Counted from the first letter of the stretch, positions 1 to 10,606 are shown. The stretch: 64,000 nt of DNA from Sapria himalayana (GCA_029783825.1 JAREIK010001333.1:131590-195589), one strand, 5' to 3'. Made by a program: numbers and translations. Notes: generated by a model from the sequence alone, not told the origin.

Positions 1-127
1 TCTCATTTTTTTCATCTTCCAATTCTTTCATTTTTTTCTTCTTTTATTCTTTCTTTTATTTTCTTTTTTTTTTCATTTACTACTACTACAACTTATTTTT
101 CATTTTTCTTTCCTACTCCTCCATATT

Positions 128-294
128 CTTTTCCTCCTCTTCATCCCTCTACTTTTCCTCCTCTTCTTCCCTCTACTTTTCCTCCTCTTCTTCCCTCTAC
201 TTTTCCTCCTCTTCATCCCTCTACTTTCCTCCTCTTCATCTCTCTACTTTTCCTCCTCCCCACCCCTCTACTTTTCCTCCTCTTCATCCCTTTA
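128..294 (+). repeat. 24-bp pyrimidine minisatellite, about 7 units
   Basis: A 24-bp unit beginning CTTTTCCTCCTCTTC and ending CCCTCTA repeats head to tail at 128, 152 and 176. About four further units are slightly diverged by one-base deletions and C/T or A/T changes. The near identity of the first three units suggests recent slippage or unequal exchange inside an otherwise irregular tract. Confidence 0.9.
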
Positions 295-1221
295 CTTATA
301 TCTATTTTTCAATTTTTTTTCCTTTCTTTCCTCTTTATTCCTCATTTACCTTATTCATTTTCTTATTATTTTCCTTCTAACATTCTTTTTTTTTCGTTCT
401 CCTCCTCCTCCCACCTCATTCTTCTCATTTTTCTTTTTATTTTTTTTTTATCTTTTTTATCTTCTACTACTACCACTATTATTTGTATTATTTCTTCTCC
501 TTTCCTAGTCCTCTTCATCCTCTTCCTTCATCATCTCTCCATCAACATATCCTCTATTTTTTTTCTTTTCTCTTCTTTTTTTTCTTCATAATCTTCTCCT
601 TTACTTTTTTTTTTTTGCTATTTTTCTTTTATTCACTTCTTCTACTCCTCCTATTCTTTCTTTTTGTTATTCTATATTTTCTCATTATAATCCTTTATCA
701 TCATTTTATTCTTTATACTCATTTTTTTCATTTTCTACTTTTTCTTTTCATTCTTATATTTCTAATTCATTATCATAAATTTTTATAACCTTCTCTTTTT
801 CATTCTTTTACTACTTTTTTGTTTTATCATTCTAATCCTCATCCTCCGACTTCTTCTCCAAATCCACCCCTATCTTTTCATCTATTTTTCTTTTCATTTT
901 CTCTTCCTCTTTTTTATTCAAATCCTTTTTTTCTTCTTCCTATTGTTTACACACTCTCTTCTTATTCTTATTCTTTTTCTATTCATCCTTCTTTTTTTTT
1001 ATTTTTTTCTTTCTATTATTATTCTCTAATTTCTTCTTATTTTGCATCTCCTTTTTATTTTTTTCTTTTTTTCTTTCTCATTCATCTTTTTCTTCATCAT
1101 TTCCTCCTCCTCTTTCATCTTCTATTCATGTTTTTATTTTTTCTTCTTCTTCCACTTATTTTTCTTTTTCTTCTTTGTTTTCTACTACATATACTGCTAC
1201 TTATTCTTCTATCTTTTCTTC

Positions 1222-1310
1222 TACTACTACCACTATTATTTTTTCTTCTTCTATTACCACTATTATTTTTTCTTCTTCTATTACCATTATTATTTTTTCC
1301 TCTTCTATTT
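1222..1310 (+). repeat. 27-bp minisatellite within the pyrimidine tract
   Basis: Units built on ATTACCACTATTATTTTTTC followed by TTCTTCT repeat about three times with a 27-bp period; the last units are diverged. The period is a multiple of three, which keeps a frame open and explains overlapping spurious open frames here. Confidence 0.8.
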
Positions 1311-2102
1311 ATTCTTCTTCTTCTACATTTTCTTATTCTTCTTCTTCTCAAATTTGTTCTTCATATTCTTCCTTTTTTTCCATTTTCTTATTTGACTTCT
1401 TATTGTAGTTCTTCTTTTTCTTATTGTATTTTGTTTTTATTTTTATTATTCTTCTTATACTCTTTCATTATCTTATTCATTTTCTTCTTAATCTTATTAT
1501 ATTTGTTATTGTTATTCATATTATTATTTTAGTCTATCTTCTTCTTTTTTGTCATTCTTCTTCCCTTTGTTCTCTTTTTTATACTTATTTTTCTTCTAGT
1601 TCTACTTTTTTTTTTGGATAATTTTTTTTTTTGGGATAATTTTTTTTTTGGATAATTAGTTCTACTTTTGTATCTCTCCCTCCTCATCATCCTTTTTCTA
1701 TATATATATATTTCTTCTTATTCTACTTCTTCTCTAGATAATTTTCTTATTCTTCTTCTCCACCTTTTGCATCTCTACATTCTACATTTCACTCTTCTAC
1801 ATAATTTTCTCCACATTTAGCATCTCTTTCTTTTTTGAATTCTCATTCTTTTTGTTATATTATGATATTTCTTCTTTTTTTATTCTATTTTTCTTCTCAT
1901 TCTTGTCCTCATAATTTACTCCTCATTCTTTTACTTATATTCCTCCATTTTTTTCGTACTTTCCTCCTCTATCTTTTTCTTTTTTTTTCTTCATCTTTTC
2001 TTCTTTCTCTAACTTCTTCTATCTCTTCTTCTTATGCTTAATATTTTTTTTCCTTTTATTTTATCTTCTTATTCGATTTCTTTTTTTCTTATTTTTTCTA
2101 CT

Positions 2103-2122
2103 CCCCCCCCCCCCCCCCCCCC
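2103..2122 (+). repeat. Homopolymer C20
   Basis: Twenty consecutive C, placed at the right end of the polypyrimidine tract and about 20 bp before the first hAT-like terminal repeat. The exact length is prone to sequencing and assembly error. Confidence 0.9.
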
Positions 2123-2349
2123 TTCTTTTTCTTCTCATTATACCTAGAGGTGACAAACATGCCATGCTGTGTTGGCATGGCATGATTTTTGGTGGCTAAT
2201 TAGCCCACCATGTCGTGCCTAGAACGGCATGGAAAATCTATTTATTTGGCTGGCTTCTCACTACCCATCTAGTTGGGCTGGTATATGCCTAGTTTTCCAA
2301 CATAGCATAGCCTTAGCATAACTAGGTGCCTAGGTCTTATGTCCTCCAA

Positions 2350-2944
2350 AAATCTAATCGAAAAATCAATCGTGATAATTAGTTTTGGTCATGTCGTTCC
2401 TCTCTAACTTATTGCAATATCTGAGGGGGTCAACATAGAAGCAGAACTAGATCCAATATCAAGGACCTCACTGCTCAGTTGAGTTTGCCTTAAATATAAT
2501 ACATCATATTTTTTGGTACATTATTTGGCTTGCATCTTTATGTGCCTAGTCTCATATGCAATGATAGAGGTTAATATTTTCTTACAGTATTTGCATTGTA
2601 TTGATTTTTTATTGATACTCCTAATATCTTTAATTTGTACTGTGTTAAGTGAGTCGAAATTAAATATTTTCTTTTAATTTTTTGTTTCATAGATGTCAGT
2701 GTTGAGACCATAGGAGAAAACGTGGTCTCGACCTCCAAACTTTCTATAAGCCTAACGTTATTAATATTAAAATTATTTATGTTTATGTTAATATTAATTT
2801 CATTTTCATTATTATAATTACTATTTGTCATTTTATATTTTTTTTTACTTAATTAATTTATAATTATATTCTAAATTCTATTTGTTAAATTAAATATTAT
2901 TGATATTAAATTATAATAAATATTAAAATTAAAAAACTAAATAA
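2350..2944. other. AT-rich sequence with no recognised gene
   Basis: No coding similarity is visible on either strand. A short inverted pair, GAGACCA at 2704-2710 and TGGTCTC at 2724-2730, could form a small hairpin. The right half (2760-2960) is nearly pure A/T. Confidence 0.6.
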
Positions 2945-3585
2945 AATTAAAAAAATAATACTCATTTTGCCATTTATGGAATGCCAATTCACAATATCCT
3001 ATATCCAAAGTCTACACTCTAGTCCAGAGACCGAGAGAAAAGCTGAAAGCCAAAGCAAACTGAACTCAAATAGGAGAGAGAGTTAGAGATATAAGATGAG
3101 CTAGAGAGAGAGAGTGAGTGAAAGAATGGGAATATGATAGAGAAAGATAAGATAGTGATGTAAGAAGTGATATTGAGAGAAATAAGAAGAGAATATATAT
3201 AGATTAGGAAAAAAATTAAAATCTTTTTTTTGAATTTATATATATATATTTTTTATTAATTTTTATGGTAGAAGCTTGATAGTCGTCGGATTTCTGCCTT
3301 AGCCATTGGGGGTGAATCCAATGGCAAAATGCACCTATTTTTATTTATTTTTTGGACTATTAGGGTTTGGCTGGTTCGACCTCAAGGGTTCCAAAAGGTT
3401 CCGGCCGACCTTCGAGGCTCAGGGCTAGTTCGGGATTCCCAACTCGGGGCTCAAGCTAGGTGCAATAGAACCACAACTAAAACTGTGCATGAATTGGGGG
3501 CATGGTAGCCGACCGTGCCGACTGGTCAAGGCTTTTTGGCCTGGTCAGGCCTAACCCGGTTGGCTGGCCCACTTGAAACTTCTGT
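2945..3585. repeat. Dispersed repeat block with GA-rich leader and GC-rich tail
   Basis: The order is: a leader containing GAACTCAAATAGGAGAGAG and further GA runs (3045-3200), then an AT stretch, then a GC-rich tail full of GGCC/GGCTGG words that ends GGCCCACTTGA at 3565-3575. The same order, with related words (AAACTCAGAATAGGAGAA, and a tail ending GGCCCACTTGA), occurs at about 23990-24775. That suggests a dispersed family. It could be an LTR or a non-autonomous DNA element; no diagnostic ends were found. Confidence 0.4.
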
Positions 3586-4365
3586 TTATATCTCTCCTCC
3601 TCTTATTTTTCTATTTTTTCTTCTTTTTCTTCTTTTTTTTCTTTTTTTTCTTTTTCTTCTCCATCTTCTTTTTGTTATCTTTATTCTTTTTCTCATTCTC
3701 TCCTGCTTCATATTTTCCTCCTCTTACACCACTTCCTTCTTTTTCTTGTTTTTTTCTTCTTCTTTTTGTTTATTTTCTTCTTATTTTTCTTATTATTATT
3801 CTTTTTTTCTTTTTATTCTTAATCTTCTTCTTATTTTTATTCATTTTCTTTTCTTCTCATTCTTCTTTATTTTTTCCTTATTTTTCTTCTTCTACTATTT
3901 TTGTATCCTCTGCCCCCTCATTTTTTAATATTCTCCCCCTTCTCCTTTTTTAATATTCTCCTCCTACTTTTTAAATTTTCTCCTCCTTTTTTAATATACT
4001 ACTCCTCCATCATCATCATCATCTCTTTCTGTTTCTTATTTTTATTCTTCTCCTTTTCTTTCACCTTTTTCTTCTCATTTTTCTCTTCTTCTTATTATTA
4101 TTCTTTCCTTCCTCCTCCATATACTTGTTTTTTTTCTTCTTAATCTTTTTTTTTCTTCTTTTTCTACTTTATCTTATTCTTTTCTATCTTCTCCTTCTTT
4201 TTCTTTTGATAATTCTTCTCATCCATTATGTTCTTCAACTTTTTTGTTCTTTTCATTATTCTTCTTTTTTTTTTCTTCTTCTCATCCTTTTTTTACTCAT
4301 AATTATTCTATTTTTTATTCTTATTCATTTTTTCTTCTTTTTCATCTTATTCTATATATGAATAC
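3586..4365 (+). repeat. Second polypyrimidine tract
   Basis: About 780 bp of C/T-rich plus strand with TTC, TCC and TTTTTTC motifs, of the same style and strand polarity as 1-2140. Phe/Ser/Leu-rich open frames across it are composition artefacts. Confidence 0.93.
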
Positions 4366-5700
4366 TTTATTATTATATAATATTATTTTATTTATTTATT
4401 AAATAATATCATTTATGGTTAAATAAAAATCTATTTCAAATATTTTATTTAAATTATTTATTTTTTATAATTTTATTTTAGTCCTATTTTATTGTATTTA
4501 TTATATATATATTTACATCCAGTTAAGTATTTATATGAGGTTTCATTGAAAAAAAAAATGCCGAGTCATTAACCCTTAGCAATTTTTCTATCTTTCATAC
4601 GACATGAGAGGCAAAACGTGACTACGAGAGCAACCTATGAAATCAATCTCTTCTTGCTAGCAGGTAATATTATCACTGTTCTTCTCCTTTGGAATGCTAT
4701 ATACATATCTCAGTCTCTCTCAATTTGATTACCACTAGCAGATTTTGGTTTATACAGAATATTCGGGTAATAACTTTTTTTTTATTTTCCCCCAATTTTC
4801 CTACTTTTTGCTTCTATTTTCATATCACCTATATGATTTTGACTCTAAACCATTAATGAAACAATAAATTGTCATTGTAATCTTTGTTCTTTTACTATTT
4901 AAATTTTTATGATTTTATTGATTTCAAATACTAAATGTTTGCATTTTGTTTTCTCCTTCTGTAACTTAAGAAAATAAATAATGCTTGATATTTTATGCTT
5001 CTGTAATAAATAATGTTTGATGTTTTCTGCTTCTGTAACTTAAGAAAAAAACAAACTTAATGTTAATGGGTTCTATTTTTGTTGTCTCCGAATATATTGT
5101 AAATAGATAACCATATATATAAACTTTTATGCATTTATATAATCGTATGACATTATATATAAATGTCTATACTTTAATATATATAAATGTATTACATTAT
5201 ATATAAACACTGATATGTTTATATTAACATATATTGTTATATATAAATATTTATACATATGTATTAATGTTTATAAATATTCATATAACATTTATATAAA
5301 ACTATCCATTTATAGAATTTTTTATATAACAATTATATAACATAAAATGTTTATACAATTTTGTAAACATTTATATAGCATATTAATTTTTATATAAACA
5401 TAGAATATTTATAATGTTTATATAAATGTGATATATATACTATATAATATTTATAAAAGTGTTACATATATATAATTATATATAAGTAACATTATAAATA
5501 TATTTTAAACACAAAAATTATATCCAAACACTTGTTTAATTATATAATCATATGTCATCATATATAATAGTATTTATAACTATATTTATAATTATGTAAA
5601 CTATTTTTATAACTATACATACCTAATTTTTTAACAATATAATAATGTATACCTATATGTATAATTTTATATAACAATATTTTTAACAAAATATACTATA
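4366..5700. repeat. AT-rich DNA grading into short TATATAAAT-type repeats
   Basis: 4366-4550 and 5060-5700 are nearly all A/T, with irregular words such as TATATAAATGTTTAT. 4550-5060 is more mixed but shows no coding similarity. A small tandem duplication (about 32 bp, containing AATAATGYTTGAT and TTCTGTAA) lies at 4975-5040, flanked on both sides by TTCTGTAACTTAAGAAAA copies. Confidence 0.7.
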
Positions 5701-6198
5701 TGTATAATAATATATAACTATATATAATTGTATTTTACAAATGTATAACTATATAAATGTTATATATATTTATATCTTTAACTACATACATATTTATAAC
5801 TATATGTGTATAACTATATATAAATATTTGTATAACTATGTAACACTATATAATTAAATATAACTATATTTGTAACTATACATACATATATGTATTCATA
5901 TAATTAAATCTAAACATTTGTTTATAACGTTGTATATATTTATGTATAACTACTTATAACTACTTTTATGAATATACCTATATATAACTATATGTTTAAT
6001 TATATATAACTATTTATAACTATATATATTATATGTATAATAATATATAACAAAATAATTGTATCTAACTATATGTATAACTATAAAAACTTTATACATA
6101 ATTATATTTAAATATATAATTTATAACTTATATTTAATATATATTTGTATATATTAGTATATTAAAAAAATTGTTTTATATCTATACCTATACATAAC

Positions 6199-6202
<4 letters not shown>

Positions 6203-6237
<35 letters not shown>
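6203..6237 (+). repeat. (TG)n microsatellite within one satellite unit
   Basis: A perfect TG run of 35 bp lies in the first full satellite unit, where the other units have only ATGTACACATA or ATGTATAAATA. It expanded after the units were duplicated. Confidence 0.95.
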
Positions 6238-6245
<8 letters not shown>

Positions 6246-7524
6246 TATATGAAAAAATATATATACCTACATGTATAACTATATGTGTAACTATATGTAT
6301 AACCACATGTAATTTTATTTATAATTACATATATAACAACATACAATAATATGTTCAACTACATGTGTATAACTATATATAAATATTTGTATAACTACGT
6401 AACACTCTATATAAATAAATATAACTGTATTTATAACTATGTATACATATATGCATACATATATTAAAATCTATATAATTGTTTATAACTTTGTGTATAT
6501 TTATGAATAACTACATATAACTGCATGTATGAATATATATATATATATATATAACTATATGTTTAACTATAACTCTATTTTTAACTATATATACTATATA
6601 TATAAGAACATATAACAAAAAATAATTGTATTTGCCTAAATGTATAACTAAAAAAACATTATACATAACTATATATAAAGATATAATTAACAACATAAAT
6701 TTAATAAACATTTTTATTTATCATTATATAAAAATATATTTTACTATATCTATACCTTTAGATAACTATATGTACACATATATAAAATTAACTGAAAACA
6801 TATTTATACCGACATGTATAAATATAAGTATAACTATATGTGTAACTATATGTATAACCACATGTAACTATATTTATAATTACTGTATAACAACTTACAA
6901 CATTATGTTTAACTATGTGTGTATAATTATTTATATATATTTGTATAACTATATAAAACATTATATAAATAAATATAACTATATTTATAACTATGTATAC
7001 ATATACGTATACATATATGTAAATCTATATATTTGTTTATAACTTTGTATACATTTATGTATAACTACTTATAACAACTTGTATGAATATATCTATATAT
7101 AACTATTTGTTTAATTATATATAACTATTTATAACTATATATATTATATGTATAATAATATATAACTATAAATAATTGTACCTTACTATATGTATAACTA
7201 TAAAAGCTTCATACATAACTATATATATCATATTAAATATATATTTGTATATATTAGTATATAAAAAGTATTTTACTATATCTATATCTATACATAACTA
7301 TATGTATAAATATATAAAATTATATGAACAAATATATATATACACATGTATAAATATAAGTTTAACTATATGTGTAACTATATGTATAACCACATGTAAC
7401 TATATTTATAATTACATGTATAATAACATACAACATTATGTTTACCTATATGTGTATAACTATATATAAATATTTGTATAACTATATAAAAGTCTATATA
7501 ATTAAATATAACTATATTTATAAC

Positions 7525-7532
<8 letters not shown>

Positions 7533-7562
<30 letters not shown>
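7533..7562. repeat. (TA)n microsatellite
   Basis: A perfect TA run in the last satellite unit, replacing the TATACATATA segment found in the sister units. Confidence 0.9.
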
Positions 7563-7568
<6 letters not shown>

Positions 7569-7811
7569 TGTAAATCTATATATTTGTTTATAACTTTGTA
7601 TATATTTATGTAGAATTACTTATAATTACTTGTATGAATATATCTATATATAATAATATGTATAACTATATATAATTATTTATAACCACATATACTATAT
7701 GTATAATAACATATAACTATACATATATGCCACACTATAATGGGCCATTCCGCCACAACACGACCCTTTTGACGCCTCTATGTTTGACATTACTCATCAA
7801 TAATAGTTTCA

Positions 7812-8780
7812 ATGGTTAATGAATCACAAGAGTTGCTTTTACATATTCTATTGCATGCTTGCTATTTATTTGTGTTTAGAATTATTTTCATCTTACTGAC
7901 ATTTTTGCTAAGTGGTTGGTGTCATGGGGTGTGGTTGATTCTGAAGCCTCCTCCACCTGTTAATGATACCGACCCATACAATGTGTTCAGGCCTCGAGAA
8001 AAAGCCAACCGGCTCCATACAAGACAGGTATGTGGTCTAGTAGTCTTTTATGACGCAATTAGAAGTTTTACGAGTAAATTTATAGTCTTGCAAGCTGCTT
8101 CTCATGATGTGTTTAGATGCAACGAAGGGAAAATAATTTGTTGGTGTTTGAAAACCTTCGTTTGGTAAGTAAGAAATTTATCTTATTGATCAACTTTTTC
8201 TATTTAGATTAGAGATATAGTGTTGAGATTAATAAGTTATCAAAGAAATTTTTTTTTCTAATACAATTTGCATCTCTTAGAAGAGAAAAAGAAGGTCATA
8301 TATGTATGTATGTATCCATGATTTTATGTATATATGTATTGAACTTTAATCCTGTAAAATCTAGTTGCAAATTTCTTAAGTCATGTGTTTCCAGGTTCAA
8401 CACAATTTCGATCAAACAAAGATGATTTTTGTAGCACTGGTTAATGTGTTTGATCCTTTTTTATGCATATGATAGAATATCTAGTTGTTTGATATTCATG
8501 CTCCATTATGGATTAGGACCAAACTTATTGAAGAGAAAAGAACTATTGGACGGGTGGAGGTGGATGTGTAGTAAGATTGGCTTACAAAGTTTGTTCAACA
8601 ATGATGATCTACCTCAGATTGTTCAACACTGATGATCTACCTCAGATTATTCGGCATAATGCTCTTGCTATAGCATCTACTCCAACACCTACACCAGCAC
8701 TTACAACAAATGCATCAGGATTAGCAGTAGCAGACAGCTCTACCCCAGTACCCGACATATCACCATACAGATGAGATATA
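7812..8780 (+). pseudogene. Fragments of a plant Enhancer-of-Polycomb-like (EPL) gene
   Basis: 7941-8027 encodes LKPPPPVND followed by TDPYNVFRPREKANRLHTRQ. This matches a highly conserved stretch of plant EPC-like proteins, subunits of the NuA4-type histone acetyltransferase complex, where the family usually reads FRPREKxHRLHTRR. The match stops exactly at CAG|GTATGT (donor GT at 8028-8029), so this is genomic, intron-bearing sequence and not a retrocopy. Upstream residues of the same frame do not match the family. A second weak match lies near 8543-8570, where a frameshifted IGRGG-type motif (the family has RIGRGGR) can be read. A short Thr/Pro/Ala-rich frame follows (8661-8774, ending DISPYR). 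Start, most exons and a continuous frame are missing. It sits just left of a CACTA end, so it may be a captured fragment or a broken ancestral gene. Confidence 0.7.
8593..8648 (+). repeat. 28-bp tandem duplication in the EPL relic
   Basis: GTTCAACAATGATGATCTAC plus CTCAGATT at 8593-8620 is repeated with a single change at 8621-8648. The 28-bp length shifts the reading frame, which argues against coding constraint. Confidence 0.95.
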
Positions 8781-9079
8781 TATCAGCATCATAATGATGA
8801 CACTAGGTTGGATGATTGAATGTATTACACACTTTTTTTATGTCTTGAATTTGAAAATTCATATTTTTATTTTCTCTTGACTTATTTACTATATATATGC
8901 AGTATATATATTTGCTTGGTTGTTTTAAAATATTTTTTACTCTCTTTATATAATATGCATGCACTATTATAATTTTCTTTTATTTTGTAATCTTAATATA
9001 TATATATATAAGCAAGATATCAAACTCAAAATGACAAAACAAAATATTTAAAAATTAATTTACTTATCAAATTGAGACA

Positions 9080-9450
9080 AAAAACATACCAAAATTTTTT
9101 AATATCATTGGTTGGTAAATGGTCTCATGGTGGTCAGTAATACTTTTGGAAACTATTTATTGACCAATGATATTAACAAAATTTTATCTGTTTTTTGTCG
9201 CAATTTTGTCGGTAATTCCCGACCAAATTCTTTTGGTCGGTAAATGGTCAGAATATAGTCAAAAATTATTTGTCAGTAAATGGTCGGTAACTTACCGACT
9301 AACTGATTTTTTGTTGGTGAAAAAATTACCGACGAACAAAATTGTGACTAAATAATTTGGTTGGTAAATGATCAGTAATGAGTATACCGACCAAAAAATA
9401 CTATTTACCTACTAAATATTTGGTCGGTAAGTCAGTGATTTTTATTAGTG
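9080..9450 (-). mobile_element. CACTA (En/Spm-type) terminus with subterminal repeats
   Basis: About fifteen copies of a GGTCGGTAA / TTACCGACC-like word occur in both orientations within 370 bp. They end at 9441-9450 with TTTATTAGTG, whose reverse complement begins CACTAATAAA. CACTA elements typically have CACTA ends and clustered short subterminal repeats that bind the transposase. The 3-bp target duplication would be CTA at 9451-9453. The opposite end is not recognised in this window, and no TNPA/TNPD-type protein is visible. The element could include the EPL fragments to the left. Confidence 0.75.
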
Positions 9451-9719
9451 CTAGTAGTAGCTAGAAAATGGGTAGCTTACCGAGTGATTTAAAATTCATA
9501 CTATTCTTGGCTACTTGGAATCTAAGAAATTTATTTATTATATCCCTATCAAAGCATACCCACATATCTGTCACATAGAATATTTTTCCATGTCTATCCT
9601 CCAAATTGGTATATAATTTTTTCACACTTGAAACATTGCCTTATTCTCTATACATGCAAAATAATATCCTAAAAGGATGAATGAATTCACTAAATTCCTT
9701 TTCTTTGATAAAGCCTTTC

Positions 9720-9960
9720 TAAGAAAATTGACAATATTGGTTGTCGAGTCCCTTCTTTCCTATAGGTAACTTAGCAAATTCCTATGTTTGATTGGAGATT
9801 AGAGACTTCATCTCTTCTTTTATGGAAAGCTGCCACTTGCTAGTATCTTTGGTTTGACATGCCTCATCATAGCATTTAGGTTCTCTTCCATTAGTCAGCA
9901 ATAGATAATTCATATATCTCCTATTTAGCATATTACGTTGATAGGACTTTCTCAATAAAG
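9720..9960 (-). pseudogene. copia reverse transcriptase N-terminal relic
   Basis: Minus-strand text includes CYDEACQTKDTSKWQLSIKE, then EMKSLISN and KLPIGKK. This corresponds to the start of copia RT (Y.EA......W..AM..E...L..N.T...V.LP.G...). After this the frame is lost. A further weak piece at about 9490-9590 (YVTDM-like, then NSMNFKSLG) may be the catalytic YVDDM region with both aspartates affected, followed by the KM.DLG block. Confidence 0.6.
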
Positions 9961-10252
9961 GAGTTGGAGAAGGAGGCGGTGTGTTGAACTATTGCACACT
10001 GCTCTGTTCCTCATGTTGAGGACTTATTATTATTTTTGCTGTTAGAGAATCATTTAGGATATCTTCTAGTTCGACAAATATTGGTTCGCTATACTCTAAG
10101 TCCCTCATATCATCTTTATGTATATCCTTGTACCTTACCTTTTCATTGAAATTGACATATCAGTTGTAGATCATCTTTTTTTTTTCATCTCAAATATGGT
10201 TCACAAACTCATCTTCATCATAACTAATGTAGGTGAATATCTTTGATATAGG

Positions 10253-10606
10253 TTAAAATTTATTCTTGAATTGATCTCTAATAAGCACGTAAGCTACACA
10301 ACTGAAAATGCATAAATGTGAGAGTTTGATATCATTTTTGCACCATACCTCCGCTAGTATTCTATGCTCCATTAGTACTAATGGGCCTCGGTTAATCAAG
10401 TAAGTTATTGTATTAACTACTTCTACCCAAAATTCCCTTGGGTGCATAATATTTATCTTCTTCTCACTCATGTAACATAATCTTTGATGCCATAATTTGG
10501 AAGTTATATTACTTATTGCAACAGTAATTAAACATAGTGCATCTGCTATCATGTAAATGTTTACTATTCTTCTTACAACATCATTGTGCCTTTTCAAATC
10601 TTCCAA
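10253..10606 (-). pseudogene. copia GAG-pre-integrase and integrase fragment
   Basis: An open stretch of 117 codons. Residues 36-53 read LWHQRLCYMSEKKINIM, matching the pre-integrase LWHxRLGHxS.K...L motif, with Cys in place of Gly-His. Residues 59-98 (FWVEVVNTITYLINRGP, then ILAEVWCKN) match the end of the integrase domain (WAEA.NTA.YL.NR.P...PEE.W). SHLCIFSCVAYV follows, matching the SHLR.FGC.A... motif. The integrase core with its DDE residues has been lost between the two matches. The methionine start is incidental. Confidence 0.85.

Larger units (their letters stand above)
1..2140 (+). repeat. Long polypyrimidine (C/T-rich) low-complexity tract
   Basis: The plus strand is almost only C and T with scattered A and very few G for about 2.1 kb; the minus strand is therefore GA-rich. 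The composition gives several long open frames rich in Phe, Leu, Ser and Tyr, which are artefacts of the absence of purine-rich stop codons and not genes. Two internal minisatellites are given separately. The block ends abruptly at a 20-C run and then ordinary mixed sequence. It extends beyond the left edge of the window. Confidence 0.95.
5700..7722 (+). repeat. ~555-bp AT-rich tandem satellite, about 3.5 copies
   Basis: The landmark GTTTATAAC..TGT.TA.ATTTATG recurs at 5920, 6481, 7035 and 7586, giving periods of 561, 554 and 551 bp. Other landmarks recur with the same spacing: the ATGTGTAACTATATGTATAACCACATG region, TATCTATACC/TATACATAACTATATG, and TATATTATATGTATAATAATATATAAC. Within the unit are shorter TATAACTATATGTATAAC-like subrepeats. 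Open frames inside adjacent units encode similar Tyr/Ile/Asn-rich peptides, but only because the DNA is repeated. The array ends about 20 bp before the GC-richer right hAT-like terminus. Confidence 0.9.
2145..7780. mobile_element. Putative hAT-type element bounded by ~37-bp degenerate TIRs
   Basis: The left end starts TAGAGGTGACAAA and continues into a CATGCC-rich GC-richer stretch. The reverse complement of the right end (7744-7780) starts TAGAGGCGTCAAA and continues in parallel. Over the next 27 aligned bases about two thirds match, and both then run into a GGC-type motif. This start (TAGRG..G.CAAA) is typical of plant hAT elements. The 8 bp immediately outside (2137-2144 and 7781-7788) do not form a convincing target duplication, so the ends may belong to two related insertions rather than one element. 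No transposase is visible inside. The interior holds a pyrimidine tract and a tandem AT-rich satellite. Confidence 0.45.

Noticed and set aside
128..294. CRISPR-like array
   Set aside because: Units are contiguous without unique spacers, low in complexity, and the genome is a plant nucleus.
483..2041. Several open frames of 60-237 codons rich in Phe, Leu, Ser and Tyr, with opposite-strand Arg/Lys-rich frames
   Set aside because: They are produced by the pyrimidine-only composition, which lacks stop codons in some frames; they overlap one another in different frames and have no domain features. The same applies at 3515-4361 and 33513-33758.
6511..7469. Open frames encoding Tyr/Ile/Asn-rich peptides that resemble each other (6626-7042 and 7176-7469)
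   Set aside because: Their similarity follows from the 555-bp tandem DNA repeat; codon content is dictated by TATAAC words and the frames are not conserved between all units.
7812..8168. A 118-codon frame with a hydrophobic N-terminal segment as an intact membrane protein gene
   Set aside because: Only 7941-8027 matches a known family (EPC-like) and that match ends at a splice donor; the hydrophobic start and the tail are non-homologous, probably intronic or unrelated sequence.
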